Shown here: positions 55,401 through 63,935 of the stretch, one piece after another
Layout: every line of letters starts with the position of its first letter
Numbering within the stretch: position 1 is the first letter of the stretch
Assembly (NCBI GenBank): GCA_905221605.1
Contig: CAJNDS010000322.1
Span: 1-64,000 of the forward strand
Length of the DNA: 64,000 nt
Direction: 5' to 3'
DNA from: Symbiodinium natans
Taxonomy: Eukaryota; Sar; Dinophyceae; Suessiales; Symbiodiniaceae
Translations under genes and position numbers: made by a program
Notes under the pieces: generated by a model
Seen by the model: the letters and a program-made list of their open reading frames with translations, nothing else
The model's database searches: none
Told to the model about the DNA's origin: nothing

Positions 55401-58320
55401 CTGCCTTCCATACCACAAACAACCGAGGACCTCAAGCCCTAAACCCACGATTCGGGGTTTAGGGTTGAGGGTTTAGGGTTGGGCTTTAGGGTTTAGGGTT
55501 TAGGGTTTAGGGTTTAGGGTTTAGGGTGTAGGGTGTAGGGTGTAGGGTTTAGGGTTTAGGGTTTAGGGTTTAGGGTTTAGGGTTTAGGGTTTAGGGTTTA
55601 GGGTTTAGGGTTTAGGGTTTAGGGTTTAGGGTTTAGGGATTTCCCAATCCCCTGATCGACGCACCGATCGCCCCGTGGGCCTCCAGGTTTGCCGTACTCC
55701 GAACCGCGGCCCTCCTCCCGCCAGCCGCGCTTCGAAGGGTTGCGAGTGTGCTAGGGTTTAGGGTTTAGGGTTTGGGGTCTGGGGTCTAGGGTCTAGGGTT
55801 TAGGGTTTAGGGTTTAGGGTTTAGGGTTTAGGGTTTAGGGTTTAGGGTTTAGGGTTTAGGGTTTAGGGTTTGGGGCTTGGGGCTTGGGGCTTGGGGCTTG
55901 GGGTTTGGGGTTTGGGGTTTGGGGTTTAGGGTGTGTGGTCTTAATACCTGGGTGTAGGGTTTAGGACGGAGAGCTCCGCAACCCTAAACCCTAAACCCTA
56001 AACCCTAAACCCTAAACCCTAAACCCTAAACCCTAAACCCTAAACCCTAAACCCTAAACCCTAAACCCTAAACCCTAAACCCTAAACCCTAAACCTTGCA
56101 GAATTTGGGCCGTGTTGAGGGCTTAGGGTTTTTCCCCAAAGCCCCGAATCCCTTCGTGTGGCGGGGCTCGCTTGAGGACCCTATAAACCCTAAGCACCCC
56201 AAGCACCCGGGATTTAGGGTTTAGGGTTTAGGGTTTAGGGTTTAGGGTTTAGGGTTTAGGGTTTAGGGTTTAGGGTTTAGGGTTTAGGGTTTAGGGTTTA
56301 GGGTTTAGGGTTCCCTAAACCCTAAACCCTAAGCACCCTGGGCACCCTAAGCACCCTAAGCACCCGAAGCGTCCTAAGCACCCTAAACCCTATAAAGTAC
56401 TGGAAGGGCCTTCCGGGCAGCAAGGGTGGCCTTGAGTGAGTTGAACCCCCCCCCCCCCCCCCTTTGTCTCAGTAGGGCTTAGGGTTTTGGGTGAGGGTTT
56501 AGGCTTTAGGCTTTAGGCTTTAGGCTTTAGGCTTTAGGCTTAGGCTTTAGGCTTTAGGCTTTAGGCTTTAGGCTTTAGGCTTTAGGCTTTAGGCTTTAGG
56601 CTTTAGGCTTTAGGCTTTAGGCTTTAGGCTTTAGGCTTTAGGCTTTAGGCTTTAGGCTTTAGGCTTTAGGCTTTAGGCTTTAGGCTTTAGGCTTTAGGCT
56701 TTAGGCTTTAGGCTTTAGGCTTTAGGCTTTAGGCTTTAGGCTTTAGGCTTTAGGCTTTAGGCTTTAGGCTTTAGGCTTTAGGCTTTAGGGCTCAGGGCTA
56801 AACCCGAGCATCTGTTTAATTAATACCTCCACATCGAAAGAAATTGTTTCGTCGAAAGTCCGGCTGCAAGACTACTTTCCATTCCGCGGGCTGTCGTAGG
56901 GGAAGTACCACCACATTTAATTTCAGAATATTTCCCGGGGGGGGGTTCAAGAATCTGTCTGCAGGCTTGTTGGGCTTGGTATTCCAAATAGAGAATCGAA
57001 ACATTGCCATGGTCTTATTATTGCGGCGCCCTGCCTTTCTCATTATTGCGGTGCGGGGGGGTGGGGGGGGGGGGGGGGGAGGTGGGGGGGGGGAGGGGGG
57101 GGGGGGCAATTAAACAGATGCTCGGATTAGAGTTCAGGGTTTTTTTTTAGGGTTTAAGGCTTCGGGTGTAGGGTTGAGGGCCATTGGGAAACCCTAAACC
57201 CTAAACCCTAAACCCTAAACCCTAAACTACGAAGAGCTTGGAGGGCCTATGGCCTACAGGGCCCGCTTCCTCCATGAGCTCGACGTTCCGCTTCTCCTTG
57301 AGAACCGTTTCTTCCCAAGGGGGGCAAGCCCTGTAGGGTTTAGGGTTTAGGGCTTAGGGTTTAGGGCTTAGGGCTTAGGGCTTAGGGCTTAGGGCTTAGG
57401 GCTTAGGGCTTAGGGCTTAGGGCTTAGGGCTTAGGGCTTCGGGTTTGCTCCAAACGGGCAACACAAAGAAGCCCGCGGATTGTAGGGTAGAGACTCAATC
57501 CCACACCCCTCGAACCCAAGAGTCAGCACCTGAAGCCCATAAACCCTAAACCCTAAACCCTAAACCCGAAACCCTAAACCCTAAACCCCCTGCATCCCAG
57601 GATGGGTTTCGGGATCTCCCCTCATACGTCTAGGAGATGGAACGCCTTTAGCACGCCGTAAGCCTGCCCTTATAGCACAGGGCCCGTCCCCCCCGAGCCG
57701 TCCTTTGTTCCTGGACCCCTAAAACCTAGGGTTTAGGGTTTAGGGTTTAGGGTTTAGGGTTTAGGGTTTAGGGGTTAGGAGTTAGGGGTTAGGGGTTAGG
57801 GTTTAGGGTTTAGGGTTTAGGGTTTAGGGTTTAGGGTTTAGGGTTTAGGGTTTGGGGCAGAAGAGTTGGGGTTGAAGGTTCAGGGCGTCACGAGTTCTAG
57901 GGCTTCTCGGCCTTGTGCTAGGGCTTCTTGTCGGGCTTGGGGCCTTGGGTGGGGATACCAGGCCATTTATTGGCCGTCTAGGCTTGCATGGGCTGAGCTT
58001 AAACCCCAAACCCCGAAAGCCCGAAAGCCCGAAAGCCCGAAAGCCCGAAAGCCCGAAAGCCCGAAAGCCCGAAAGCCCGAAAGCCCGAAAGCCCGAAAGC
58101 CCGAAAGCCCGAAACCTGAAACCTCAAACCCTTTGGCCTAACCTAAACCCAAAACCCTGTAAACCCAGGGGAGGCCCCTGGGAAGACCCTACCTTCCCCT
58201 CCTACCCCTAAACCCTAAACCCTGAACCCTAAACCCTGAACCCTGAACCCCCAGGGTGGCCCTTGGGCCTTCTTGTCCCAGCCGATGATGCCGTAGCAGT
58301 CTGCGATGTAGACTGGGCAC
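48800..58320 (-). CDS. FIST-domain-like gene, seven micro-exons in telomere-rich introns (both ends incomplete)
   Basis: Exons 58320-58269, 57296-57270, 55714-55681, 51442-51386, 51150-51079, 49516-49458 and 48858 to about 48800 join with matching phases 0, 0, 1, 1, 1 and 0. Successive peptides are CPVYIADCYGIIGWDKK, EKRNVELME, EGRGSEYGKPGG, QGGEGVVVAAFRGGGHAAG, then ASGGLHMVVSAHGKAAAEMV plus VVE, GVSYGGYAKAGNDRGALLKY and AEKDLAAHAAFLAQLGQ. This order resembles FIST-domain proteins (sensory or SCF-associated modules) of dinoflagellates as I recall them. Donors are gc, ga, gc, gc, gt and gt, and all acceptors end in AG. Introns are about 1.0, 1.6, 4.2, 0.24, 1.6 and 0.6 kb, mostly telomere-like. 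The 4.2-kb intron contains the complete TylF-like gene on the same strand. Flanking exons were not resolved. FIST identity is tentative. The splice continuity is the stronger evidence. Confidence 0.5.
49305..49408 (-). repeat. (CCCTCAA)n array, about 14 copies
   Basis: A homogeneous variant heptamer, inside the last intron of the FIST-like model. Confidence 0.97.
49538..49662. mobile_element. 125-bp terminal-inverted-repeat element
   Basis: Left end tacttggaggttcatgggta and right end taccctgaacctccaagta are near-perfect inverted repeats. The interior has ggggcttataagtg. A diverged relative with ggaggttcgtggtacttag and ggggcttataagtggg is at about 58.86-58.95 kb. No coding capacity. Confidence 0.6.
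49735..50445 (-). repeat. CCCCTAAA-type degenerate block
   Basis: Mixtures of cccctaaa, ccctaaa, ccctgaaa and ccccaaa over about 450 bp in two parts (49735-49850 and 50040-50445). Confidence 0.9.
50550..50685 (+). repeat. (TTTAGGG)n array
   Basis: About 18 copies with a few substitutions. Confidence 0.97.
50781..50863. mobile_element. 83-bp terminal-inverted-repeat element
   Basis: Left end aagctccaatgtagttcctt and right end aggtactacataggagcctt pair over about 20 bp with few mismatches. It is introner-sized. Confidence 0.5.
52309..52454 (+). CDS. Candidate plus-strand terminal exon
   Basis: The plus frame reads LCGACLRTEFLKLPASPAP, then KAQQEQKKPTALVADGPEPK and EPKTP to a TAA. It lies inside the large intron of the FIST-like model, downstream of the TylF-like gene and opposite to it. 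Family unknown. Confidence 0.3.
52788..54646 (-). CDS. TylF/macrocin-O-methyltransferase-like protein, seven exons, secretory N-terminus
   Basis: Exons are 54646-54320, 54145-54019, 53831-53736, 53627-53524, 53392-53292, 53200-53080 and 52889-52788 (TGA). All phases match, giving about 329 residues. The N-terminus MLAWQAVLWAVALQGWRCA looks like a signal peptide. The methyltransferase signature then follows in TylF order: AGYTMVGLARLGNIAKLV, IPGDFAELGVWRGGS (SAM-binding region), HVHVFDAFTAMDNYG, VSQQMVEKNFEMFGL, KYHKGFFKDTAKQF, LAILRIDANWHDSYQDALY, GFVPVGGYVIFDDIGD and a short charged tail. TylF-family enzymes O-methylate small molecules such as sugars. The substrate here is unknown. Introns are 174, 187, 108, 131, 91 and 190 nt. 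Four or five begin with ga or gt as part of a 3-4 bp direct repeat that is also found just after the acceptor. The first donor (ggc|gacttc) is the least certain. Confidence 0.75.
53201..53291 (-). mobile_element. Introner-like intron with terminal inverted repeats and gtac target duplication
   Basis: The 91-nt intron starts gtac-ctgggaccctctttac and ends gtaaatagagtcccag, followed by gtac in the exon. The inverted ends match at about 16 of 20 positions, and gtac is duplicated at both sides. Splicing regenerates an uninterrupted frame (gacgcgct|gtactacatg). Confidence 0.7.
53393..53523 (-). mobile_element. Introner-like GA-AG intron with gac duplication
   Basis: The 131-nt intron gac-cctgggcgttgc to gcaaatcctag is followed by gac. 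The ends are weakly inverted (ct-gg--ttgc). The duplicated gac supplies the GA donor. Confidence 0.55.
53628..53735 (-). mobile_element. Introner-like intron with gtcc target duplication
   Basis: The 108-nt intron reads gtcc-cttagtagctga to tcagcaactaag, then gtcc in the exon. The 12-bp ends are inverted repeats with one mismatch. Confidence 0.7.
54870..54940 (-). repeat. (CCCTAAA)n array
   Basis: About nine copies upstream of the TylF-like gene. Confidence 0.97.
55328..55430 (-). CDS. Candidate exon with strong donor
   Basis: After cttgag|, the minus frame contains SSVVCGMEGSRAVCGWMKEA and ATVCWVVSHVQ and ends at gtgcag|gtaagc, a near-consensus donor. Family unknown. It lies inside the large FIST-like intron. 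Confidence 0.3.
55480..55640 (+). repeat. (TTTAGGG)n array with gtgtaggg units
   Basis: About 22 units, three of them gtgtaggg. Confidence 0.97.
55752..55935 (+). repeat. TTTAGGG passing to TTGGGGC and TTTGGGG
   Basis: Successive short homogeneous variant blocks. Confidence 0.97.
55980..56098 (-). repeat. (CCCTAAA)n array
   Basis: About 16 copies, opposite to the array at 55.8 kb. Confidence 0.98.
56213..56332. repeat. TTTAGGG / CCCTAAA inverted junction
   Basis: About 13 TTTAGGG run directly into ccctaaaccctaaa at about 56312, the orientation expected of an end-to-end telomere fusion, followed by aagcaccct repeats. Confidence 0.9.
56490..56790 (+). repeat. (TTTAGGC)n array, about 42 copies
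   Basis: A nearly perfect heptamer variant over 300 bp with a single 6-mer slip near 56536. It begins after a C run and a short tttaggg stretch. Confidence 0.98.
56804..57125. mobile_element. 322-bp terminal-inverted-repeat element
   Basis: Perfect 18-bp inverted ends: ccgagcatctgtttaatt at 56804-56821 and aattaaacagatgctcgg at 57108-57125. The interior is unique, with a G-rich tract of about 55 nt near the right end. A plus frame inside (MFRRKSGCKTTF) is not convincing. No target duplication was found. It inserted next to the TTTAGGC array inside a FIST-like intron. Confidence 0.65.
57335..57440 (+). repeat. (TTAGGGC)n array
   Basis: About 13 units, a phase-shifted C-containing variant. 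Confidence 0.97.
57725..57855 (+). repeat. (TTTAGGG)n array with TTAGGGG units
   Basis: About 18 units. Confidence 0.97.
58012..58112 (-). repeat. (CCCGAAAG)n octamer array, about 12 copies
   Basis: Homogeneous. All frames are open (Lys/Pro/Ser/Glu-rich), so the frame at 57.9-58.2 kb is an artefact. Confidence 0.95.
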
Positions 58321-58946
58321 CTGGTTGAGGGTTGAGGATGTTTAGGGCTTAGGGTTGAGGGTGCTTAGGCCCTAAACCCTAAACCCTCAACTCTAGGGTT
58401 TAGGGTGCTGAGGGTTAGGTTTCAGGAAGTAGGGTTGAGGATGTTAGGGTTCAAAATGTCCAGGGTTCAGGGATCAGGGTTGAGGACGTATATAGGGCCC
58501 AGACTGTAACAGGGCTCAGACTTCAAGATGTAGGCAGGATGTAGGGCTGAGGCTTTAGGACGTACTGCATGGGGTTCAGGGTTTAGGATGCAAGGTTCAG
58601 AGCGTTGCGGGACTTACCCCCTAAACCCTGAACAGGACGCTCTCAACACCAGTCCTCACCTGGACCAGCCCTAAGCCCCCAAACCCCAAACCCCAAAACC
58701 TCCTTAAACCCTGCAACCCTACAGCCCTTCAGCCCTACACCCCCAATCCCTAAAACCTCAAACCCCTAAACCCTAAACCCTAAACCCTAAACCCCAAAGT
58801 CCTATTCCTACAAAAATGGTCCCCAAAACCCCTAAGCCCGAAGGGCCGCTGTGCTGGAGGTTCGTGGTACTTAGTAACCTGTACTATTAATTGTAACCAA
58901 ATTATACCCCTATTGGGGTACATACTTAAGGGGCTTATAAGTGGGT

Positions 58947-59120
58947 TACCCTAAACCCTAAACCCTAAACCCTAAACCCTAAACCCTAAACCCTAAACCC
59001 TAAACCCTAAACCCTAAACCCTAAACCCTAAACCCTAAACCCTAAACCCTAAACCGCCTAAACCGCCTAAACCCTAAACCCTAAACCCTAAACCGCCTAA
59101 ACCCTAAACCCTAAACCCTG
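58947..59120 (-). repeat. (CCCTAAA)n array with ccgcctaaa interruptions
   Basis: About 23 units. Confidence 0.98.
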
Positions 59121-59214
59121 AACCTCCAAGCAGGGCCCAAGGCGCATGCCGTGGAGGCCTAGGGCCCCTCCAGCAACCGAGGCCACTGTCTCCTGATGGC
59201 TTTGGGGGCTTTGG

Positions 59215-59352
59215 GGGGTTTAGGGTTTAGGGTTTAGGGTTTAGGGTTTAGGGTTTAGGGTTTAGGGTTTAGGGTTTAGGGTTTAGGGTTTAGGGTCTAG
59301 GGTTTAGGGTTTAGGGTTTAGGGTCTAGGGTTTAGGGTTTAGGGCTTAGGGC
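59215..59352 (+). repeat. (TTTAGGG)n array
   Basis: About 19 units, two of them tctaggg. Confidence 0.98.
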
Positions 59353-59924
59353 TTCCTTGGACCTTTGAATATGTCTTAACAGGGGTTTTTGTAGCATCTG
59401 GCAAAGAGTATTTGATCCCACTGTGAGGCTAGTATTGTCCATGAGGGAGTTTTCTTCTGAACGTCAGATCGCCGAAGGTCATGCAGGCAGCCGGGCAGGC
59501 TTTCAGCACCCAAACGCTGGCTCAAGTCATGCGCCATCCTAAACCCCCTAAACCCCCTCAACCCTAAACCCTAAACCCTAAACCTTGAACCCAAGGACTG
59601 CAATAGCTAGCCTGTGGCGTCAGACGTGCTGCTTTCTTGCCAATGCCCCACGCAACTCGAACTGCACTTCGTTTCTAAACCCTGCCATTGGTGGACTTTA
59701 GGGTGCAGGGTTTAGGGTTTAGTGTCTTTCCCTAGACTCCATGCCCCTACATAGTAGATTTTTGGGCCCAAGCTACTGTATGGGAACTCCTTTAAGGCCC
59801 AAGAGGTACATGGACCGCCAGGGTTCTTTTCACACCCTGCTGTCGTCAACTCAGGTAGGGCTTCTCTTGACATGGGGTTTAGGGTTTGGCGCCTAGGACA
59901 TCCATCCTCAGGGTTTAGAGTTTA

Positions 59925-60010
59925 GGGTTTAGGGTTTAGGGTTTAGGGTTTAGGCTTTAGGGTTTAGGGTTTAGGGTTTAGGGTTTAGGGTTTAGGGTTT
60001 AGGGTTTGGG
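59925..60010 (+). repeat. (TTTAGGG)n array
   Basis: About 12 units. Confidence 0.98.
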
Positions 60011-60019
60011 GTCGGTTTG

Positions 60020-60330
60020 GCCCAGCATTTGACAAGATGCCCTCTTCTTCATGCTCATCGGCTTCATGGTCGAGAAAAGAAGGTACAACGTCAGGCCCTT
60101 GTTGTCTGGGGCATCGGGGTGAGGCTTGACCTGCTTTTTGGCCAAAACTGGGTCTGACAACTTCTTTGGCACGATGCCGCGAGCGATGTCTTCCAAGTTG
60201 TGCGTCGCGGCAATCTGAGCAAACGTCCTCCAGAGCCTGCCACCGTGGCGCCTGTTTGTGCTCGAGCGCAAGCAGACCATCAGCTCACTGCTCGTCCAGT
60301 CAGTTTTTGTTTTGGCCTTCGGGGCCCTTT
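60020..60330 (-). CDS. Candidate exon of an unidentified gene
   Basis: The minus frame reads KTKTDWTSSELMVCLRSSTN, RRHGGRLWRTFAQIAATHNL, EDIARGIVPKKLSDPVLAKK and NKGLTLYLLFSTMKPMSMKK, then enters a telomere-like block. The composition is protein-like over about 100 codons, the longest island in this region outside the named genes. It could be an upstream exon of the FIST-like gene or a separate gene. Boundaries unresolved. Confidence 0.4.
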
Positions 60331-61044
60331 TGTGGCGGGGGAGGGGGACCTTCTGAGAAGTGGAATGTGGAGGGAGGTGGAAGCCTAAACCCTATAAACC
60401 CTAAACCCTATAAACCCTAAACCCTAAACTATAAGCCCTACACCGTCGTTTGGGCCTTGGGTAGGGCTCAGGGTTAAGGAGTTCTCGAGCAAATAGCTTG
60501 CTCTAGACTGCCTTTTGAACCCTACAAACCTTAAACCCTAAACCCCCTGAACCCGAAACCCTGTATCCCAAAGCCCCGTCTCCGGCGGCGTGCCCAAGCA
60601 GAAGAACACCAGGCCTTTCAGGTCAAGGGTTTAGGATTTAGGGGTTTAGAGTTTAGGGGTCAGAAAGCTCCAAATGATTTGCGATAAGCACTAAACACCA
60701 AGCCACTAAGCCCGCAAACCCCAAACAATCAACCGAAGCCCTCAACCCTAAACCCGAAGCCCTACACCCCAAAAACCGAAACCTCAGGCCATCCCCTCAA
60801 GGTGCGGAGAAGGCGCCCTCGGCGTAGGTTTGTCGGGTTCAGGATTTAGGGCGTAGGGCTTAGGGTCGGGGATGCAAAGATTTATGAGGCAGTTTTGGGA
60901 AGCTCTTCTTTGGCCGATTGCAAAGGGTTTTCCACCACAAGCGGGCGGGGGGGGTGGGGGGCGGGGTTGGGCCCTTTGCATCCCCCACAGGCACTGAAGA
61001 GGGTGAACTTCTAAACCCCTGTAAACCCCTCTAGACCCCAAAAC

Positions 61045-61215
61045 CCTAAACCCTAAAACCCTAAAACGCCAAAACCCTAAAACAATAAAACCAACCCTAA
61101 AACCCTAAAACCCTAAAACCCTAAAACCCTAAAACCCTAAAACCCTAAAACCCTGAAACCCTAAAACCCTAAAACCCTAAAACCCTAAAACCCTAAAACC
61201 CTGAAACCCTAACAA
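61045..61215 (-). repeat. (AAAACCCT)n octamer array, about 18 copies
   Basis: A homogeneous octamer with two ccctgaaa units. Confidence 0.97.
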
Positions 61216-61368
61216 TGCCAGCACCTGACGATGAAAACCTTGGGAAAGCTGGGTGCGGATCCTCCCACTCTCTCTCTTAGGCAGAAGCCCCCAACCGCCC
61301 CACAACACAGCTGAGAGGATCGAGGATCTACGTTTGAGGAGGGTGGTTCTAGGAGCTTTCGACCCTAA

Positions 61369-61629
61369 AATGCATCAGAGTGCAGTTTCAGGTCTCACAG
61401 GAGCATCGCTGCAGCCGATTTTGAGGCCAGAACATTTGCTCGTAATCGGAATCGCAACAGGATGCAGTTCTGAGGCTGCGGAGCTGTGGAGTTCCACGCT
61501 GTTTCACTCCACAGCTCCGCAGCCTCAGAACTGCATCCTGTTGCGATTCCGATTACGAGCAAATGTTCTGGCCTCAAAATCGGCTGCAGCGATGCTCCTG
61601 TGAGACCTGAAACTGCACTCTGATGCATT
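61369..61629. repeat. Perfect 124-bp inverted repeat with a 13-nt loop
   Basis: 61369-61492 is the exact reverse complement of 61506-61629 with no mismatch. The loop is tccacgctgtttc. Both arms therefore encode the same minus/plus peptide frames (MHQSAVSGLTGASL). It could be a recent foldback element, a hairpin RNA locus or a library or assembly chimera. Confidence 0.95.
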
Positions 61630-61639
61630 CCCATTCGAG

Positions 61640-62300
61640 AAGAAGACGGGGACAACCAGGCGGGACCTAGGGGTCTCGGGACCTAGGGTTGGTAGCCCCG
61701 AGGAGGGTTCGGGTGCCGGGGCTTACGGGGGGCTTAGGGACGCAGGGGCCGCGGGGAAGGTTCCGGGCAAAGGGCTCGGGAACTTCAGGGAGGACAAGGG
61801 ACGGGAAAGAAACCACGGAAGGGGGTTCGGGCACCTAAGGGCCTAAGGGAGGGAACCGAAGGGGGTTAGGGAGACCCGCCCCCTTTTTGGCAGTGAGAAC
61901 GCGTGCGCCCCCCCCCCCCCCACAACCAACAACACCCCGCCGGACCCTGGCCTACGCCTAGGGGTTTTTAAGGGTTAGTTTTTAAGGGGGTTTTAAGGGA
62001 TAAACCTCCGGCTTGGGGGTGTGGGTTGGTTGCAGGGGGGGGTTCGTGGTGCTACGTGACCAGGGCCGCGCCCCCCGGTCTAACCCCCCGCTACCGTTAA
62101 CCTGCCAGGTTATGGGTGCCCTACGGTATTTTAGACTTAGATCCCCCAAGTCTTGCTTCCTATGGCTAAGAAACCCGGCCCCCGGGGGGGCCCACCCGAG
62201 GCTTACACCCCAAAACTCTTATGCTACCACCCCTACTTTAGCGGTGGGCGTGGACCCCAGGTCTCCTCCTACCCTACAGTGGGTGCTGCTGTGCTCCTAG
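61640..62300. other. No gene seen; G-rich and C-run spacer
   Basis: Ggg-rich degenerate sequence with a C run at 61907-61921. No convincing frame. Confidence 0.4.
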
Positions 62301-63260
62301 GTTGTTGCCGTGTCCTAGGCTGTGTTGTTGCCGTGCTGTGCTGTTGCTGTGTTGTCTTGCTGCGCTGTGCTGTGTGCTGTTGTGCTGTGTGTTGTCCCGT
62401 GTCATGCCCTACCTACGGCTCTACGGCCTCAGCCTCTCATCCCTCAGCAGCCTGGCCCACGCCGCCCTTCCGCCGCCGCCGCACGGGCCGCCGCCGCGCG
62501 GGCCGCCGCCGTGCGGGCCACCGCCGTGCGGGCCGTGGCCGCGCGGTCCCCTTGGACTGCGACACCGCTCCCGAAGCAGCTCGAGCGCTTCGTCCTCCGC
62601 TGGGCTCCGCCTTGGATGCATCCGCCTCTTCCCCCACCCGACACAGGCGCCGCACCGCTTGCGGCGGCTTGGTGTGCCTTTCCTCCTCCTCCTGCCTCCT
62701 CCCGCCGCCGCCTCTCCAAATACCTGGCACCTCCTTTTTCATGGGATGGCCCTCGCCAGAGCATGGCAGGGCGGTCGGCTACCTGCACCATGGCAGCCGC
62801 CGCTTGCCAGCGCCACCGCCACCTCCAGTGCCGGGCACCACCACCGTGGCCGCACCGTGGCCGCCCCTGGCAGGCAACCGCCGCTGTGGGGGTTTCCTCC
62901 CCCTCCTCACCCGCAAGCGAGACCTCCTCCCAGGTGCCGCATCCTCCTCGCCTCCTTTGGCCCTCCTCCACAGCCCGGGCCTCCTTCTCTGTCTTCCGGC
63001 CCTCTGGGCTTCGTCTGCTTCCGTCTCTTTCGAGCCCGGGCCTCCGCCTCTGCCTCCCTGGCCTCCTCCGCCACCTCCTCTGGCGCTGGCCCCGCCGCAG
63101 GTGCCACTGGAGGCACATCCTCCTCCTCCTCGCCTCGAAACCTTGGTGTGGTCTGCGCGAGGTAGGGACACCAGCTCCTCGCCCTCCTCGCTGCTGGTGA
63201 CGGCCTGGTAGCCTCTCATCAGGGCCATCACCAGCATGCCCCACAGCCACGCCCTCATGA
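62300..63260. other. GC-rich open frames on both strands, coding status unclear
   Basis: The plus strand has three overlapping open frames (Pro/Ser/Arg-rich) and the minus strand has frames from 63258. The minus ATG at 63258 starts MRAWLWGMLVMALMRGYQAV, which looks like a signal peptide, followed by SSEEGEELVSL. After about 40 codons it becomes Gly/Arg-rich low complexity. A short minus gene start here is possible. The rest is probably compositional. Confidence 0.25.
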
Positions 63261-63599
63261 GGCGGGATCTCCTACGGTCTCCGTGGCTAGAGCCTATGCC
63301 AGCTAAAGTGCCTGTCAGCTGCTACGCCCTAGAGCTAAAGTGTGTCCATGGTGCTGTGGTGCTGTCGTGCTGTGGTGCCATGCTGTCGTGTGCTCTGCGG
63401 TCTACCGCTTACTTGAACCATGGAGCGGCGCGGACATGTATTAAGGTTAGGGCCTTCTCGGAAGGGGATAGGGATTAAGGGCTTCTGCAGGGCACTTGGC
63501 TGGCACTCCTACAGGGACGCAAGGGGTTAGGGCTGCAGGGCACTCTAGAGAAAATCGGTTACAGCCACGGCAAAAGTCACTGGTTTTTAATCCTCATGG

Positions 63600-63905
63600 T
63601 TTTCCAGTTTTCGCGCCGCACCACCGCCGCCGCACCGCACCGCACCGCTCTCGGCGAAAGTCCCGCATCTCCCCCGCGCGCTACCGCCGCCGCCGCACCG
63701 CACCGCTCTCGGCAAAAGTTCCCCATCTCCCCAACACGCCACGGCGCCACCGCACCGCCGCCGCACCGCGCCGGGCCACCACCGCACCGCCGCACCGCCG
63801 TCGCACCGCTCTCGGCAAAAGTTCCGCACGTGCGCCACCGCGCCGCCGCACCGCGCCACCACCGCACCGCGCCGCCGCCGCCGCACCGCTCTCGGCAAAA
63901 GTGCC
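63600..63905. repeat. GCC-rich minisatellite with ctctcggcaaaagttcc
   Basis: Four copies of ctctcggc(a/g)aaagt, each after gccgccgcaccgcacc-type runs, spaced 55-100 bp. Frames on both strands are artefacts. Confidence 0.85.
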
Positions 63906-63935
63906 CCATCTCCCCCACCAAATCGAAAAATTGTG

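Noticed and set aside
57866-58211. Lys/Pro/Ser/Glu-rich plus frame
   Set aside because: Derived from the (CCCGAAAG)n octamer array.
61253-61655. Two mirror ORFs (MHQSAVSGLTGASL) on opposite strands
   Set aside because: They are the same peptide read from both arms of a perfect palindrome and show no family motif.
62153-63250. Large Pro/Ser/Arg-rich ORFs of 270-350 codons
   Set aside because: Three overlapping plus frames and two or more minus frames are open at once, which indicates GC bias rather than coding.
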